DNA of 64,000 nt, taken from NCBI GenBank assembly GCA_963210315.1, contig OY723318.1, positions 186,001 to 250,000 on the forward strand, read 5' to 3'. Position 1 is the stretch's first letter; the number at the start of each line of letters is the position of its first letter. Below are positions 1 through 12,221 of the stretch, piece after piece. This stretch comes from Rhynchopus euleeides (lineage: Eukaryota; Euglenozoa; Diplonemea; Diplonemida; Diplonemidae). The position numbers and the translations under genes are program-made. The notes under the pieces are model-generated. The model saw only the letters and a list, made by a program, of their open reading frames with translations. It made no database searches and was not told where the DNA came from.

Positions 1-3000
1 TTTTCGATTCCGGAATCGGATTCTCGATTCCAGGAATCCGATTCCCTGCAGCCCATGGGGTGGATTTCGGTCGCCCACCAAAAATCCATTTTATGGCCCA
101 GATTCGCGAAAAAAATACAACTAAAAAAACGCAAGCAGAAAAATGACTACCTAATTTGGCTCGTGGAATCCACGATGGCCATTATTTCGCACTGAATCGT
201 CAATCTAAGCATGTTCCTGCCCTCATTTCGCCAGACCCCATTCACTGCTCAGCAAGAAGTCTCGGTAATCCGACGACTTTGCGAAATCGAGGCTCATCCG
301 AGGTGAAAAATCACGAAAAATCGCATTGTCTTTTTCCCGTACAAAACCGTGAAAAACCAAGTGTCACCCAATGGGAAATCTATTTTTTGACTTTTTTTGT
401 GGAATCGGATTCCACTCGGTTTTTCGATTCCGGAATCGGATTCTCGATTCCAGGAATCCGATTCCCTGCAGCCCATGGGGTGGATTTCGGTCGCCCACCA
501 AAAATCCATTTTATGGCCCAGATTCGCGAAAAAAATACAACTAAAAAAACGCAAGCAGAAAAATGACTACCTAATTTGGCTCGTGGAATCCACGATGGCC
601 ATTATTTCGCACTGAATCGTCAATCTAAGCATGTTCCTGCCCTCATTTCGCCAGACCCCATTCACTGCTCAGCAAGAAGTCTCGGTAATCCGACGACTTT
701 GCGAAATCGAGGCTCATCCGAGGTGAAAAATCACGAAAAATCGCATTGTCTTTTTCCCGTACAAAACCGTGAAAAACCAAGTGTCACCCAATGGGAAATC
801 TATTTTTTGACTTTTTTTGTGGAATCGGATTCCACTCGGTTTTTCGATTCCGGAATCGGATTCTCGATTCCAGGAATCCGATTCCCTGCAGCCCATGGGG
901 TGGATTTCGGTCGCCCACCAAAAATCCATTTTATGGCCCAGATTCGCGAAAAAAATACAACTAAAAAAACGCAAGCAGAAAAATGACTACCTAATTTGGC
1001 TCGTGGAATCCACGATGGCCATTATTTCGCACTGAATCGTCAATCTAAGCATGTTCCTGCCCTCATTTCGCCAGACCCCATTCACTGCTCAGCAAGAAGT
1101 CTCGGTAATCCGACGACTTTGCGAAATCGAGGCTCATCCGAGGTGAAAAATCACGAAAAATCGCATTGTCTTTTTCCCGTACAAAACCGTGAAAAACCAA
1201 GTGTCACCCAATGGGAAATCTATTTTTTGACTTTTTTTGTGGAATCGGATTCCACTCGGTTTTTCGATTCCGGAATCGGATTCTCGATTCCAGGAATCCG
1301 ATTCCCTGCAGCCCATGGGGTGGATTTCGGTCGCCCACCAAAAATCCATTTTATGGCCCAGATTCGCGAAAAAAATACAACTAAAAAAACGCAAGCAGAA
1401 AAATGACTACCTAATTTGGCTCGTGGAATCCACGATGGCCATTATTTCGCACTGAATCGTCAATCTAAGCATGTTCCTGCCCTCATTTCGCCAGACCCCA
1501 TTCACTGCTCAGCAAGAAGTCTCGGTAATCCGACGACTTTGCGAAATCGAGGCTCATCCGAGGTGAAAAATCACGAAAAATCGCATTGTCTTTTTCCCGT
1601 ACAAAACCGTGAAAAACCAAGTGTCACCCAATGGGAAATCTATTTTTTGACTTTTTTTGTGGAATCGGATTCCACTCGGTTTTTCGATTCCGGAATCGGA
1701 TTCTCGATTCCAGGAATCCGATTCCCTGCAGCCCATGGGGTGGATTTCGGTCGCCCACCAAAAATCCATTTTATGGCCCAGATTCGCGAAAAAAATACAA
1801 CTAAAAAAACGCAAGCAGAAAAATGACTACCTAATTTGGCTCGTGGAATCCACGATGGCCATTATTTCGCACTGAATCGTCAATCTAAGCATGTTCCTGC
1901 CCTCATTTCGCCAGACCCCATTCACTGCTCAGCAAGAAGTCTCGGTAATCCGACGACTTTGCGAAATCGAGGCTCATCCGAGGTGAAAAATCACGAAAAA
2001 TCGCATTGTCTTTTTCCCGTACAAAACCGTGAAAAACCAAGTGTCACCCAATGGGAAATCTATTTTTTGACTTTTTTTGTGGAATCGGATTCCACTCGGT
2101 TTTTCGATTCCGGAATCGGATTCTCGATTCCAGGAATCCGATTCCCTGCAGCCCATGGGGTGGATTTCGGTCGCCCACCAAAAATCCATTTTATGGCCCA
2201 GATTCGCGAAAAAAATACAACTAAAAAAACGCAAGCAGAAAAATGACTACCTAATTTGGCTCGTGGAATCCACGATGGCCATTATTTCGCACTGAATCGT
2301 CAATCTAAGCATGTTCCTGCCCTCATTTCGCCAGACCCCATTCACTGCTCAGCAAGAAGTCTCGGTAATCCGACGACTTTGCGAAATCGAGGCTCATCCG
2401 AGGTGAAAAATCACGAAAAATCGCATTGTCTTTTTCCCGTACAAAACCGTGAAAAACCAAGTGTCACCCAATGGGAAATCTATTTTTTGACTTTTTTTGT
2501 GGAATCGGATTCCACTCGGTTTTTCGATTCCGGAATCGGATTCTCGATTCCAGGAATCCGATTCCCTGCAGCCCATGGGGTGGATTTCGGTCGCCCACCA
2601 AAAATCCATTTTATGGCCCAGATTCGCGAAAAAAATACAACTAAAAAAACGCAAGCAGAAAAATGACTACCTAATTTGGCTCGTGGAATCCACGATGGCC
2701 ATTATTTCGCACTGAATCGTCAATCTAAGCATGTTCCTGCCCTCATTTCGCCAGACCCCATTCACTGCTCAGCAAGAAGTCTCGGTAATCCGACGACTTT
2801 GCGAAATCGAGGCTCATCCGAGGTGAAAAATCACGAAAAATCGCATTGTCTTTTTCCCGTACAAAACCGTGAAAAACCAAGTGTCACCCAATGGGAAATC
2901 TATTTTTTGACTTTTTTTGTGGAATCGGATTCCACTCGGTTTTTCGATTCCGGAATCGGATTCTCGATTCCAGGAATCCGATTCCCTGCAGCCCATGGGG

Positions 3001-6000
3001 TGGATTTCGGTCGCCCACCAAAAATCCATTTTATGGCCCAGATTCGCGAAAAAAATACAACTAAAAAAACGCAAGCAGAAAAATGACTACCTAATTTGGC
3101 TCGTGGAATCCACGATGGCCATTATTTCGCACTGAATCGTCAATCTAAGCATGTTCCTGCCCTCATTTCGCCAGACCCCATTCACTGCTCAGCAAGAAGT
3201 CTCGGTAATCCGACGACTTTGCGAAATCGAGGCTCATCCGAGGTGAAAAATCACGAAAAATCGCATTGTCTTTTTCCCGTACAAAACCGTGAAAAACCAA
3301 GTGTCACCCAATGGGAAATCTATTTTTTGACTTTTTTTGTGGAATCGGATTCCACTCGGTTTTTCGATTCCGGAATCGGATTCTCGATTCCAGGAATCCG
3401 ATTCCCTGCAGCCCATGGGGTGGATTTCGGTCGCCCACCAAAAATCCATTTTATGGCCCAGATTCGCGAAAAAAATACAACTAAAAAAACGCAAGCAGAA
3501 AAATGACTACCTAATTTGGCTCGTGGAATCCACGATGGCCATTATTTCGCACTGAATCGTCAATCTAAGCATGTTCCTGCCCTCATTTCGCCAGACCCCA
3601 TTCACTGCTCAGCAAGAAGTCTCGGTAATCCGACGACTTTGCGAAATCGAGGCTCATCCGAGGTGAAAAATCACGAAAAATCGCATTGTCTTTTTCCCGT
3701 ACAAAACCGTGAAAAACCAAGTGTCACCCAATGGGAAATCTATTTTTTGACTTTTTTTGTGGAATCGGATTCCACTCGGTTTTTCGATTCCGGAATCGGA
3801 TTCTCGATTCCAGGAATCCGATTCCCTGCAGCCCATGGGGTGGATTTCGGTCGCCCACCAAAAATCCATTTTATGGCCCAGATTCGCGAAAAAAATACAA
3901 CTAAAAAAACGCAAGCAGAAAAATGACTACCTAATTTGGCTCGTGGAATCCACGATGGCCATTATTTCGCACTGAATCGTCAATCTAAGCATGTTCCTGC
4001 CCTCATTTCGCCAGACCCCATTCACTGCTCAGCAAGAAGTCTCGGTAATCCGACGACTTTGCGAAATCGAGGCTCATCCGAGGTGAAAAATCACGAAAAA
4101 TCGCATTGTCTTTTTCCCGTACAAAACCGTGAAAAACCAAGTGTCACCCAATGGGAAATCTATTTTTTGACTTTTTTTGTGGAATCGGATTCCACTCGGT
4201 TTTTCGATTCCGGAATCGGATTCTCGATTCCAGGAATCCGATTCCCTGCAGCCCATGGGGTGGATTTCGGTCGCCCACCAAAAATCCATTTTATGGCCCA
4301 GATTCGCGAAAAAAATACAACTAAAAAAACGCAAGCAGAAAAATGACTACCTAATTTGGCTCGTGGAATCCACGATGGCCATTATTTCGCACTGAATCGT
4401 CAATCTAAGCATGTTCCTGCCCTCATTTCGCCAGACCCCATTCACTGCTCAGCAAGAAGTCTCGGTAATCCGACGACTTTGCGAAATCGAGGCTCATCCG
4501 AGGTGAAAAATCACGAAAAATCGCATTGTCTTTTTCCCGTACAAAACCGTGAAAAACCAAGTGTCACCCAATGGGAAATCTATTTTTTGACTTTTTTTGT
4601 GGAATCGGATTCCACTCGGTTTTTCGATTCCGGAATCGGATTCTCGATTCCAGGAATCCGATTCCCTGCAGCCCATGGGGTGGATTTCGGTCGCCCACCA
4701 AAAATCCATTTTATGGCCCAGATTCGCGAAAAAAATACAACTAAAAAAACGCAAGCAGAAAAATGACTACCTAATTTGGCTCGTGGAATCCACGATGGCC
4801 ATTATTTCGCACTGAATCGTCAATCTAAGCATGTTCCTGCCCTCATTTCGCCAGACCCCATTCACTGCTCAGCAAGAAGTCTCGGTAATCCGACGACTTT
4901 GCGAAATCGAGGCTCATCCGAGGTGAAAAATCACGAAAAATCGCATTGTCTTTTTCCCGTACAAAACCGTGAAAAACCAAGTGTCACCCAATGGGAAATC
5001 TATTTTTTGACTTTTTTTGTGGAATCGGATTCCACTCGGTTTTTCGATTCCGGAATCGGATTCTCGATTCCAGGAATCCGATTCCCTGCAGCCCATGGGG
5101 TGGATTTCGGTCGCCCACCAAAAATCCATTTTATGGCCCAGATTCGCGAAAAAAATACAACTAAAAAAACGCAAGCAGAAAAATGACTACCTAATTTGGC
5201 TCGTGGAATCCACGATGGCCATTATTTCGCACTGAATCGTCAATCTAAGCATGTTCCTGCCCTCATTTCGCCAGACCCCATTCACTGCTCAGCAAGAAGT
5301 CTCGGTAATCCGACGACTTTGCGAAATCGAGGCTCATCCGAGGTGAAAAATCACGAAAAATCGCATTGTCTTTTTCCCGTACAAAACCGTGAAAAACCAA
5401 GTGTCACCCAATGGGAAATCTATTTTTTGACTTTTTTTGTGGAATCGGATTCCACTCGGTTTTTCGATTCCGGAATCGGATTCTCGATTCCAGGAATCCG
5501 ATTCCCTGCAGCCCATGGGGTGGATTTCGGTCGCCCACCAAAAATCCATTTTATGGCCCAGATTCGCGAAAAAAATACAACTAAAAAAACGCAAGCAGAA
5601 AAATGACTACCTAATTTGGCTCGTGGAATCCACGATGGCCATTATTTCGCACTGAATCGTCAATCTAAGCATGTTCCTGCCCTCATTTCGCCAGACCCCA
5701 TTCACTGCTCAGCAAGAAGTCTCGGTAATCCGACGACTTTGCGAAATCGAGGCTCATCCGAGGTGAAAAATCACGAAAAATCGCATTGTCTTTTTCCCGT
5801 ACAAAACCGTGAAAAACCAAGTGTCACCCAATGGGAAATCTATTTTTTGACTTTTTTTGTGGAATCGGATTCCACTCGGTTTTTCGATTCCGGAATCGGA
5901 TTCTCGATTCCAGGAATCCGATTCCCTGCAGCCCATGGGGTGGATTTCGGTCGCCCACCAAAAATCCATTTTATGGCCCAGATTCGCGAAAAAAATACAA

Positions 6001-7615
6001 CTAAAAAAACGCAAGCAGAAAAATGACTACCTAATTTGGCTCGTGGAATCCACGATGGCCATTATTTCGCACTGAATCGTCAATCTAAGCATGTTCCTGC
6101 CCTCATTTCGCCAGACCCCATTCACTGCTCAGCAAGAAGTCTCGGTAATCCGACGACTTTGCGAAATCGAGGCTCATCCGAGGTGAAAAATCACGAAAAA
6201 TCGCATTGTCTTTTTCCCGTACAAAACCGTGAAAAACCAAGTGTCACCCAATGGGAAATCTATTTTTTGACTTTTTTTGTGGAATCGGATTCCACTCGGT
6301 TTTTCGATTCCGGAATCGGATTCTCGATTCCAGGAATCCGATTCCCTGCAGCCCATGGGGTGGATTTCGGTCGCCCACCAAAAATCCATTTTATGGCCCA
6401 GATTCGCGAAAAAAATACAACTAAAAAAACGCAAGCAGAAAAATGACTACCTAATTTGGCTCGTGGAATCCACGATGGCCATTATTTCGCACTGAATCGT
6501 CAATCTAAGCATGTTCCTGCCCTCATTTCGCCAGACCCCATTCACTGCTCAGCAAGAAGTCTCGGTAATCCGACGACTTTGCGAAATCGAGGCTCATCCG
6601 AGGTGAAAAATCACGAAAAATCGCATTGTCTTTTTCCCGTACAAAACCGTGAAAAACCAAGTGTCACCCAATGGGAAATCTATTTTTTGACTTTTTTTGT
6701 GGAATCGGATTCCACTCGGTTTTTCGATTCCGGAATCGGATTCTCGATTCCAGGAATCCGATTCCCTGCAGCCCATGGGGTGGATTTCGGTCGCCCACCA
6801 AAAATCCATTTTATGGCCCAGATTCGCGAAAAAAATACAACTAAAAAAACGCAAGCAGAAAAATGACTACCTAATTTGGCTCGTGGAATCCACGATGGCC
6901 ATTATTTCGCACTGAATCGTCAATCTAAGCATGTTCCTGCCCTCATTTCGCCAGACCCCATTCACTGCTCAGCAAGAAGTCTCGGTAATCCGACGACTTT
7001 GCGAAATCGAGGCTCATCCGAGGTGAAAAATCACGAAAAATCGCATTGTCTTTTTCCCGTACAAAACCGTGAAAAACCAAGTGTCACCCAATGGGAAATC
7101 TATTTTTTGACTTTTTTTGTGGAATCGGATTCCACTCGGTTTTTCGATTCCGGAATCGGATTCTCGATTCCAGGAATCCGATTCCCTGCAGCCCATGGGG
7201 TGGATTTCGGTCGCCCACCAAAAATCCATTTTATGGCCCAGATTCGCGAAAAAAATACAACTAAAAAAACGCAAGCAGAAAAATGACTACCTAATTTGGC
7301 TCGTGGAATCCACGATGGCCATTATTTCGCACTGAATCGTCAATCTAAGCATGTTCCTGCCCTCATTTCGCCAGACCCCATTCACTGCTCAGCAAGAAGT
7401 CTCGGTAATCCGACGACTTTGCGAAATCGAGGCTCATCCGAGGTGAAAAATCACGAAAAATCGCATTGTCTTTTTCCCGTACAAAACCGTGAAAAACCAA
7501 GTGTCACCCAATGGGAAATCTATTTTTTGACTTTTTTTGTGGAATCGGATTCCACTCGGTTTTTCGATTCCGGAATCGGATTCTCGATTCCAGGAATCCG
7601 ATTCCCTGCAGCCCA
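1..7615. repeat. 420-bp satellite array, about 18 head-to-tail copies
   Basis: The same 420-bp unit repeats without interruption from the window edge to 7615, where it breaks off in mid-unit. Every copy I compared line by line is identical. Each unit contains a palindrome-rich stretch built from GGAATCGGATTCC and related short inverted words, an A-rich stretch, and a segment starting AAGTCTCGGTAATCCGACGA. Short open frames recur in each unit (136, 86 and 72 aa) on both strands, but they have no recognisable domain and I do not call them genes. The left end is cut by the window, so the true array length is unknown. Confidence 0.97.
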
Positions 7616-7880
7616 TGCCAGGGGGTTCCCTCCCCAGGGACGTCCGAGTCTCGTCGTTCGCAGTAGCACGTGGGATTTTCTCTGAAATTTGCACCAAATC
7701 GCCATGTTGTGAGTCAACCCTTCGATCTGAGCCACACCGAGATCGTCTTTTTCGAGAATCGGGGTCCAAATACGCTCCCCAGGCTAGGGACCCCCCAACT
7801 CCCCACACTCTTTTTTTGGGCGTTTTTCCGCTCATTTTTTCTCACTTTTTCTCACTCGGTAGCGAGGGCCCCCATAGAGA
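7616..7880. other. junction after satellite; no gene seen
   Basis: The satellite stops at 7615 and this stretch follows with no homology to it. I see no supportable gene. At about 7839-7875 there is one end of the GGGGGCCCTCGCTAC MITE family (TTTCTCACTCGGTAGCGAGG then GCCCCC) without a matching left end, so it is a fragment. Confidence 0.5.
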
Positions 7881-8131
7881 TTTTTCAGAAAGTTGGGGGT
7901 GGTTTTTTCGGGTGGGGAGAATTCGACCCAAACCCACCTGCCGGTGAAAAATCGCGAGATGCAGCCGATGCACCGCCATTCCGTGGGTTTCTGGGCGGTT
8001 TGGGCTGAAAAAATGTCGGTTTGTGAGGTGGCCCGAGAGGCCGACCGACCGACCGACAGGCAAAAATCGGGCCGACCGACTGACCCGACAGCTGTCGGCC
8101 TGTCGGCCGACTAGTAGCGTTGGTCACCTTG
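7881..8131 (-). mobile_element. half of a CAAGGTGACCAAC-ended TIR element
   Basis: This is close to the reverse complement of 40237-40466 and ends at 8131 with the outward terminus CAAGGTGACCAACG (read on the minus strand). It contains many CCGACAGG/CGGTCGGT words. Only one terminus is present, so it is a fragment. The intact family member is at 40237-40818. Confidence 0.75.
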
Positions 8132-8780
8132 ACGTGGGAACAGCCCACACTGGGCCACAGAATCAGCCACAGCCAGATCCAGGCCGTTTCTGTGGCTGAC
8201 AGTGTGTGCTGGGCCGTACGGTGTTCAGCAGGTCCCACACACAAGGCGAATTCGCCACCCAAAAAGTGGGGTGTGAGATCTCCACCCAGACTTCACCAGA
8301 ACGGCCCGAGTCGCCACGCATTTGAATTTCCGGGCACATTTGGGGCAATCCTGTGAGTGGCTCCCACTTCCGTGGAGTTCTGCGGCAATCCCCAAACTGC
8401 ACTACGGGAGCACTGTATTGCACTCCTGGAACACTTTATTGCACTCCGGGAGCACTTTATTGCACTACGGGAGCTTTTTCCTGCACTCCTGGAGATATCT
8501 GCACTGAGTGCAGAAAAACGGCCCCGGAGTGCAAAAAAGTGCTCCAGGAGTGCGTGCAAGAAAGTGCCGGGGATGCAAGAAATTGTATATTTCCTGCACC
8601 CCGACCGGAGGCCGAAACTGCACCCGAGTGCAGGAAAAAAACGGTCCGAGGGCCGGAGGCCCGAGGCCTTTTTTTCCTGCTCGAGGGTGCAGTTGAGGCC
8701 GACACGGGGTGCAGATGATGGTTTCTTGCCATCACCCGGCACTTTCGAGCACAGCACGACGGGACCGCTCTGCCAAGGAC
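8132..8780. repeat. dispersed composite repeat with GCACT...GGAGC tandem words
   Basis: Segments recur elsewhere in the window: about 8132-8580 resembles 20030-20440, and about 8583-8780 is nearly identical to 46143-46345. At 8395-8600 short words such as TGCACTACGGGAGC and TGCACTCCTGGAG are repeated in variant form. No convincing gene; the open frames here are low-complexity. Confidence 0.8.
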
Positions 8781-8878
8781 TTGGTCCAATGTGACCAATT
8801 CAACATGTTTGCAAAATTGGGGAAAATGTTGAATCAACATCGTCAACTTTTCAACACATTTGTTGAAAGTGTTGGGGA
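8781..8878. other. short AT-rich inverted-repeat-like segment
   Basis: Words such as TTGAATCAACA and TTCAACA occur in both orientations, and a similar segment lies at 19648-19712. It separates the upstream repeat from the truncated LINE. No gene. Confidence 0.4.
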
Positions 8879-11682
8879 GGGAGGAGTACCAAGTGGCGGC
8901 TCGCCTGCGCCTGGGCCTCGTCGTCTTCGCCCCTGGGTCGCGGTGCCACGAGTGCGGGGACGCCATGGACGTCTTGGGCGCCCATGTGTTCAGCTGCCAG
9001 GCATCGGCGGACCGCATCAAGCGCCACGACGCGGTGAAGCTCGGGGTGCTGGGGCTGGCGCGGGACGCGGGACTCGGCCCCCAGCTGGAGCCCAACCACC
9101 TCCTCTTGGGCGGGGGCAAGCCGGCTGACGTGTTCCTCCCGTGCGGCATAGGTGAGTCGCGGGGCCGGGCGATCGACGTGACCGTGTGGTCGACGTGCGC
9201 GGAGTCTGCGAGGCAGGGTGCGGCGAGAGCGCGGGGGTACACCGCGTCGCGGGCTGAAGCATCCAAGCATCGCAAGCACGGGGCGCGGTGTCAGGAGGTT
9301 GAGATCGCCTTCTCCGCGTTCGCCCTGGAGCAGTCGGGCGGGATGGGTCCGGAGGCCGTGCGGCTCTTCAGGCACTTGGTCAGCTTCGCGGTGGACCACA
9401 AGCTGGGGGACAGGGCCGAGCTCACTCGTTCCTGGGCGGCGCGGATAGTGGTGCCGTTGATGCGGGCGGTGGGGCGGTCGTCGCTCCGCAGGGGGGCGCT
9501 GTGCACGGACCTGCGCTCTGGTCAGACTCGGGAGCGGGTCTTGCCGGATCCGCTGGTGGGCGTGGAGCCGGACTACTTCTTCGCGCCTGACACGGACCTG
9601 GCCCCCGCGCCACACTTCGACGGGCACATGGACGCGGAGGATTTCATGTGTGACCCGGATGACGCGGTGGGCCCCGAGGAGCCGACCCCTGAACCCGAAC
9701 CTGCCCCTCCCCGCCGCCCACGCCCGCCGCCTCCCCCCGCGGAGGGGGACCTCCCGCAGCCGGCGGGTGGGGTGGCGGCTGACCCCCTGGCCCAATTGCT
9801 GGAGTGGCGCGGCCAGACGGACGGGAGGCTGAGCTTGTCGTCCCTGCAGCAGCAGGCGCGGCTGGGCCTGGTCGAGCCGGACGGGTGGTCGTTCCGGGTG
9901 GGGGACTGTGCTTTTGATGCGTTGGCCACGCTGGGTGCCCGATCGGTGAAGCAATCCAGCGGGTGGCTGCGCCAAGAGGCAGTCCGCAGGGCGATGCGCG
10001 ACCCGGACCTCCGGATGCGGGTGGAGGAGGGTCCGAACCAGTGGGCCGAGCAGATGATGCGCGCAGGGAGCGACGACGTGCGCACCTGGGCGGACTTCAT
10101 CGCCCTGGCGGCGGCTGCGCGCGTGACCAGATGCGTCGTCCTCGTGCTCATCGACAACCACCAGCCGATGCTTCTGTCCCCAGTAGGTGCGGGTGCAGTG
10201 GTGGACGCCCACTGTCTGCGGAGGACGGGGGGGCAACATGGGCACTACGTGCCCCTAGTTATGCCGGAGCCCATGCGTCAGCACCTGGCGGGTCTTCCCC
10301 CGAAGCCGATGGCAGCGGATGTCACGGGGTGCGATGGTGATAGTCCCATGCAGATGGTGCGTCAGGGGGGCTCGGCGGGCCAGGTGGAGGAGTGCGAGAA
10401 GTGCCGCCGCCCGTTCGACCGCTCCGCGAGGCATCACGCGTGTGGCAGATGCTGGCGCAAAGTGTGCGCGTCATGCGCAGTGCGGGGTGAGCGGTGCCCA
10501 GGCTACATTGACCGGGTGGCGGTGGATGTCGACGCTCCAGACCCTGCGGAGCAACCCGCGGTCACCCCGGATCTGCGGGAGGTCCTGGAGTCCGCCCGGG
10601 CGCGCCCCCGCCGGCGGAAGCCCATCCCGAGCCGCATGCACGACACGCCGATGGGGCCCAGGCAGCCGAGTGCCCCGCACGACTCGTCGGGGGCTGCGCA
10701 CCATCCAACGCGGGTGAAGGAGGAAGTGGCGGAGGAGCCGGTCGCTCCCGGCCAGGACGTGGAGATGCACCAGGGCGGAGGCTCCCAAACCTCAAACACA
10801 GCCCCCTCTGGTGCGCCCTCCGCGACCCACGGCCACAGCGTGCCCCCGGCGGAGAGTGCCTCCCGGGCTGCCCCAGCCCCCATGCAGGGGCAGGCCCAAC
10901 ATGCAGAGTGCCCGCCGTCGGGGTCGGGGGCCACAGAGAACCACCAGGGCGGAGGCTCCCAAACCTCAAACACAGCCCCCTCTGGTGTGCCCTCTGCGGC
11001 TCCGGTCACGGCGGCAGGCGCCCAGCCGTCTGGCCCCGCTCAGGCCGCGCGGCGCCGCCAGGGCGGAGGCTCCCACACCTTCAACACAGCCCCCTCTGGC
11101 ACCTCTGGCGGAACAGCCCCCGGTGGGGCTGGCGGGATCCAGGGGGTTGCTGCGACGATGATGCGCAACGCCGCGCAGGCCCGCCGGGACGGGCAGCGCC
11201 GCAGCCGGACGGCCGCGTCCTCGAGACGCCTGGAGGAGCTGCGTCAGGGTGACGCGGCGGGCCCCATGGAGTTCGACGACGACCCGGCGAACGTGTGGGA
11301 GCCCGAGGACGACCTCCAGGCCATCGACGCCTACGGGGACGACGAGACGCCCGCGGCGAACATCCCCGCTCTGCAGGAGCTTGCGGCGTCCCGTGTCTGG
11401 GCCGAGGGGGTGGTAGCGCGGGCCCGCGGCATGGCCCCCTGCGTCTCGATGGGAGGAGCCATCCCCCGCACCGTCGAGGCGTGGAGGCACTGCTTCCACC
11501 CCAGCTATGGCCTTTGCCCCCTCTCGCCCAGGGTGGCAGGTGACGTAGCGGCGGAGTGGCTGCAGGCGCGCATCCTGCAAGGGGGCGCGCAGGCCGAGCC
11601 CGGGAACCAGACGAGGGAGCCGGGGGTCAGCCTGCGCGTCTACATGCGCAAGCTGCAGACGGAGGTGGAGCGGGGCGAGTAG
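8860..11682 (+). CDS. LINE polyprotein C-terminal part: RLE-like endonuclease, OTU protease, zinc finger
   Basis: This open frame of 940 codons has no ATG at its start (it opens with TTG in flanking DNA), so it is a truncated polyprotein rather than a complete gene. Residues about 28-46 hold a Cys/His cluster (CHECG ... GAHVFSC). Residues about 85-125 show a PD-(D/E)XK-like pattern (GGKPADVF, then RAIDVTVW, then a lysine-rich SKHRKHG), consistent with the restriction-like endonuclease that follows RT in R2-type elements and would nick target DNA. Residues about 343-470 look like an OTU cysteine protease, with nucleophile candidate C350 in GDCAFDA and H462 in GHYVPLV. Residues about 512-547 form a Cys/His-rich zinc-binding module (CEKCRRPF ... 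HHACGRC ... CASC). The rest is Pro/Gly/Ala-rich, with a repeated GGGSQTSNTAPSG motif at about residues 635-750. Family assignment is by motif only. Confidence 0.7.
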   Translation: MLKVLGREEYQVAARLRLGLVVFAPGSRCHECGDAMDVLGAHVFSCQASADRIKRHDAVKLGVLGLARDAGLGPQLEPNHLLLGGGKPADVFLPCGIGESRGRAIDVTVWSTCAESARQGAARARGYTASRAEASKHRKHGARCQEVEIAFSAFALEQSGGMGPEAVRLFRHLVSFAVDHKLGDRAELTRSWAARIVVPLMRAVGRSSLRRGALCTDLRSGQTRERVLPDPLVGVEPDYFFAPDTDLAPAPHFDGHMDAEDFMCDPDDAVGPEEPTPEPEPAPPRRPRPPPPPAEGDLPQPAGGVAADPLAQLLEWRGQTDGRLSLSSLQQQARLGLVEPDGWSFRVGDCAFDALATLGARSVKQSSGWLRQEAVRRAMRDPDLRMRVEEGPNQWAEQMMRAGSDDVRTWADFIALAAAARVTRCVVLVLIDNHQPMLLSPVGAGAVVDAHCLRRTGGQHGHYVPLVMPEPMRQHLAGLPPKPMAADVTGCDGDSPMQMVRQGGSAGQVEECEKCRRPFDRSARHHACGRCWRKVCASCAVRGERCPGYIDRVAVDVDAPDPAEQPAVTPDLREVLESARARPRRRKPIPSRMHDTPMGPRQPSAPHDSSGAAHHPTRVKEEVAEEPVAPGQDVEMHQGGGSQTSNTAPSGAPSATHGHSVPPAESASRAAPAPMQGQAQHAECPPSGSGATENHQGGGSQTSNTAPSGVPSAAPVTAAGAQPSGPAQAARRRQGGGSHTFNTAPSGTSGGTAPGGAGGIQGVAATMMRNAAQARRDGQRRSRTAASSRRLEELRQGDAAGPMEFDDDPANVWEPEDDLQAIDAYGDDETPAANIPALQELAASRVWAEGVVARARGMAPCVSMGGAIPRTVEAWRHCFHPSYGLCPLSPRVAGDVAAEWLQARILQGGAQAEPGNQTREPGVSLRVYMRKLQTEVERGE

Positions 11683-12221
11683 GCGGAGCAGCGTCCCCAC
11701 CCCCACCACCCCCCCCCCCCCCCGGGACCTTCCCCCCCCCCCTTTCATAGATGTGTGCAGGTGGCCGTTGTGAATGGTTAGACAGGGGCTGGCCACCCCC
11801 TCCCCCGGGCTCTGCACAGCAGGTCTGGGTTAGAAACAACATAACCCCCCCCCCCCCCTTCCTCCCCTCCCTTCCTCCCCCCTCCCCTCCCCTCCCCTCC
11901 CCTCCCCTATTGATGTCCCCCCCCCCCCTCCCCCAGCGCTTTGCCGCTCGTGTGAGTACCGCCCTGACTGGGAGAAAGGGTAGGGCTGGTTGGGTTGGCG
12001 GAGTTGGGCGGATGGGCGAAACGGAAAAATCGACGAGGTCGCAGCGTCAGGGCGTTCTGGGCTGGCTGGTGGTGGTTGGGACAAGACCGACGAGATTAGA
12101 AGCGGCACTGGTAGACGGGTTTTGAGGCCCCCCGCCCCCAGGTTCCCCCTGCCCACCTGGACGGACCCAAGTGCCTCACACCGGATCTCTCCCCACCCGG
12201 TGGTCCACCTGACGGATACGC
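8879..12221 (+). mobile_element. 5'-truncated non-LTR retrotransposon, copy A
   Basis: Copy A shares its 3' part with copy B (16769-18400). Both stop after the same bases (CCTGACGGATACGCG) and are followed by an A-rich sequence (a long A-run here, AAAA in copy B), as expected for a non-LTR retrotransposon 3' end. The two 5' ends differ, which is typical of 5' truncation during target-primed insertion. The remaining coding region is the downstream part of a polyprotein; no reverse transcriptase domain remains in the window. The 5' boundary is inferred from the change in sequence character and could be off by tens of bases. Confidence 0.75.
11698..11745 (+). repeat. poly-C tracts just downstream of the LINE stop codon
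   Basis: Two runs of C (one of about 15 and one of about 12 to 13) begin roughly 20 bases after the stop at 11682. Equivalent C-runs follow the stop codons of four other, unrelated element genes in this window. A short CCCCT tandem (about 8 units) lies further down at about 11870-11910 and is greatly expanded in copy B. Confidence 0.8.

Noticed and set aside
156..7947. Repeating 136-, 86- and 72-codon frames in the first 7.6 kb
   Set aside because: They recur once per 420-bp satellite unit on both strands, overlap each other and have no domain. They are explained by the repeat.
8851..10245. 464-codon antisense frame across the LINE coding region
   Set aside because: Shadow of the sense frame in GC-rich DNA; Arg/Pro/His-rich and domainless.
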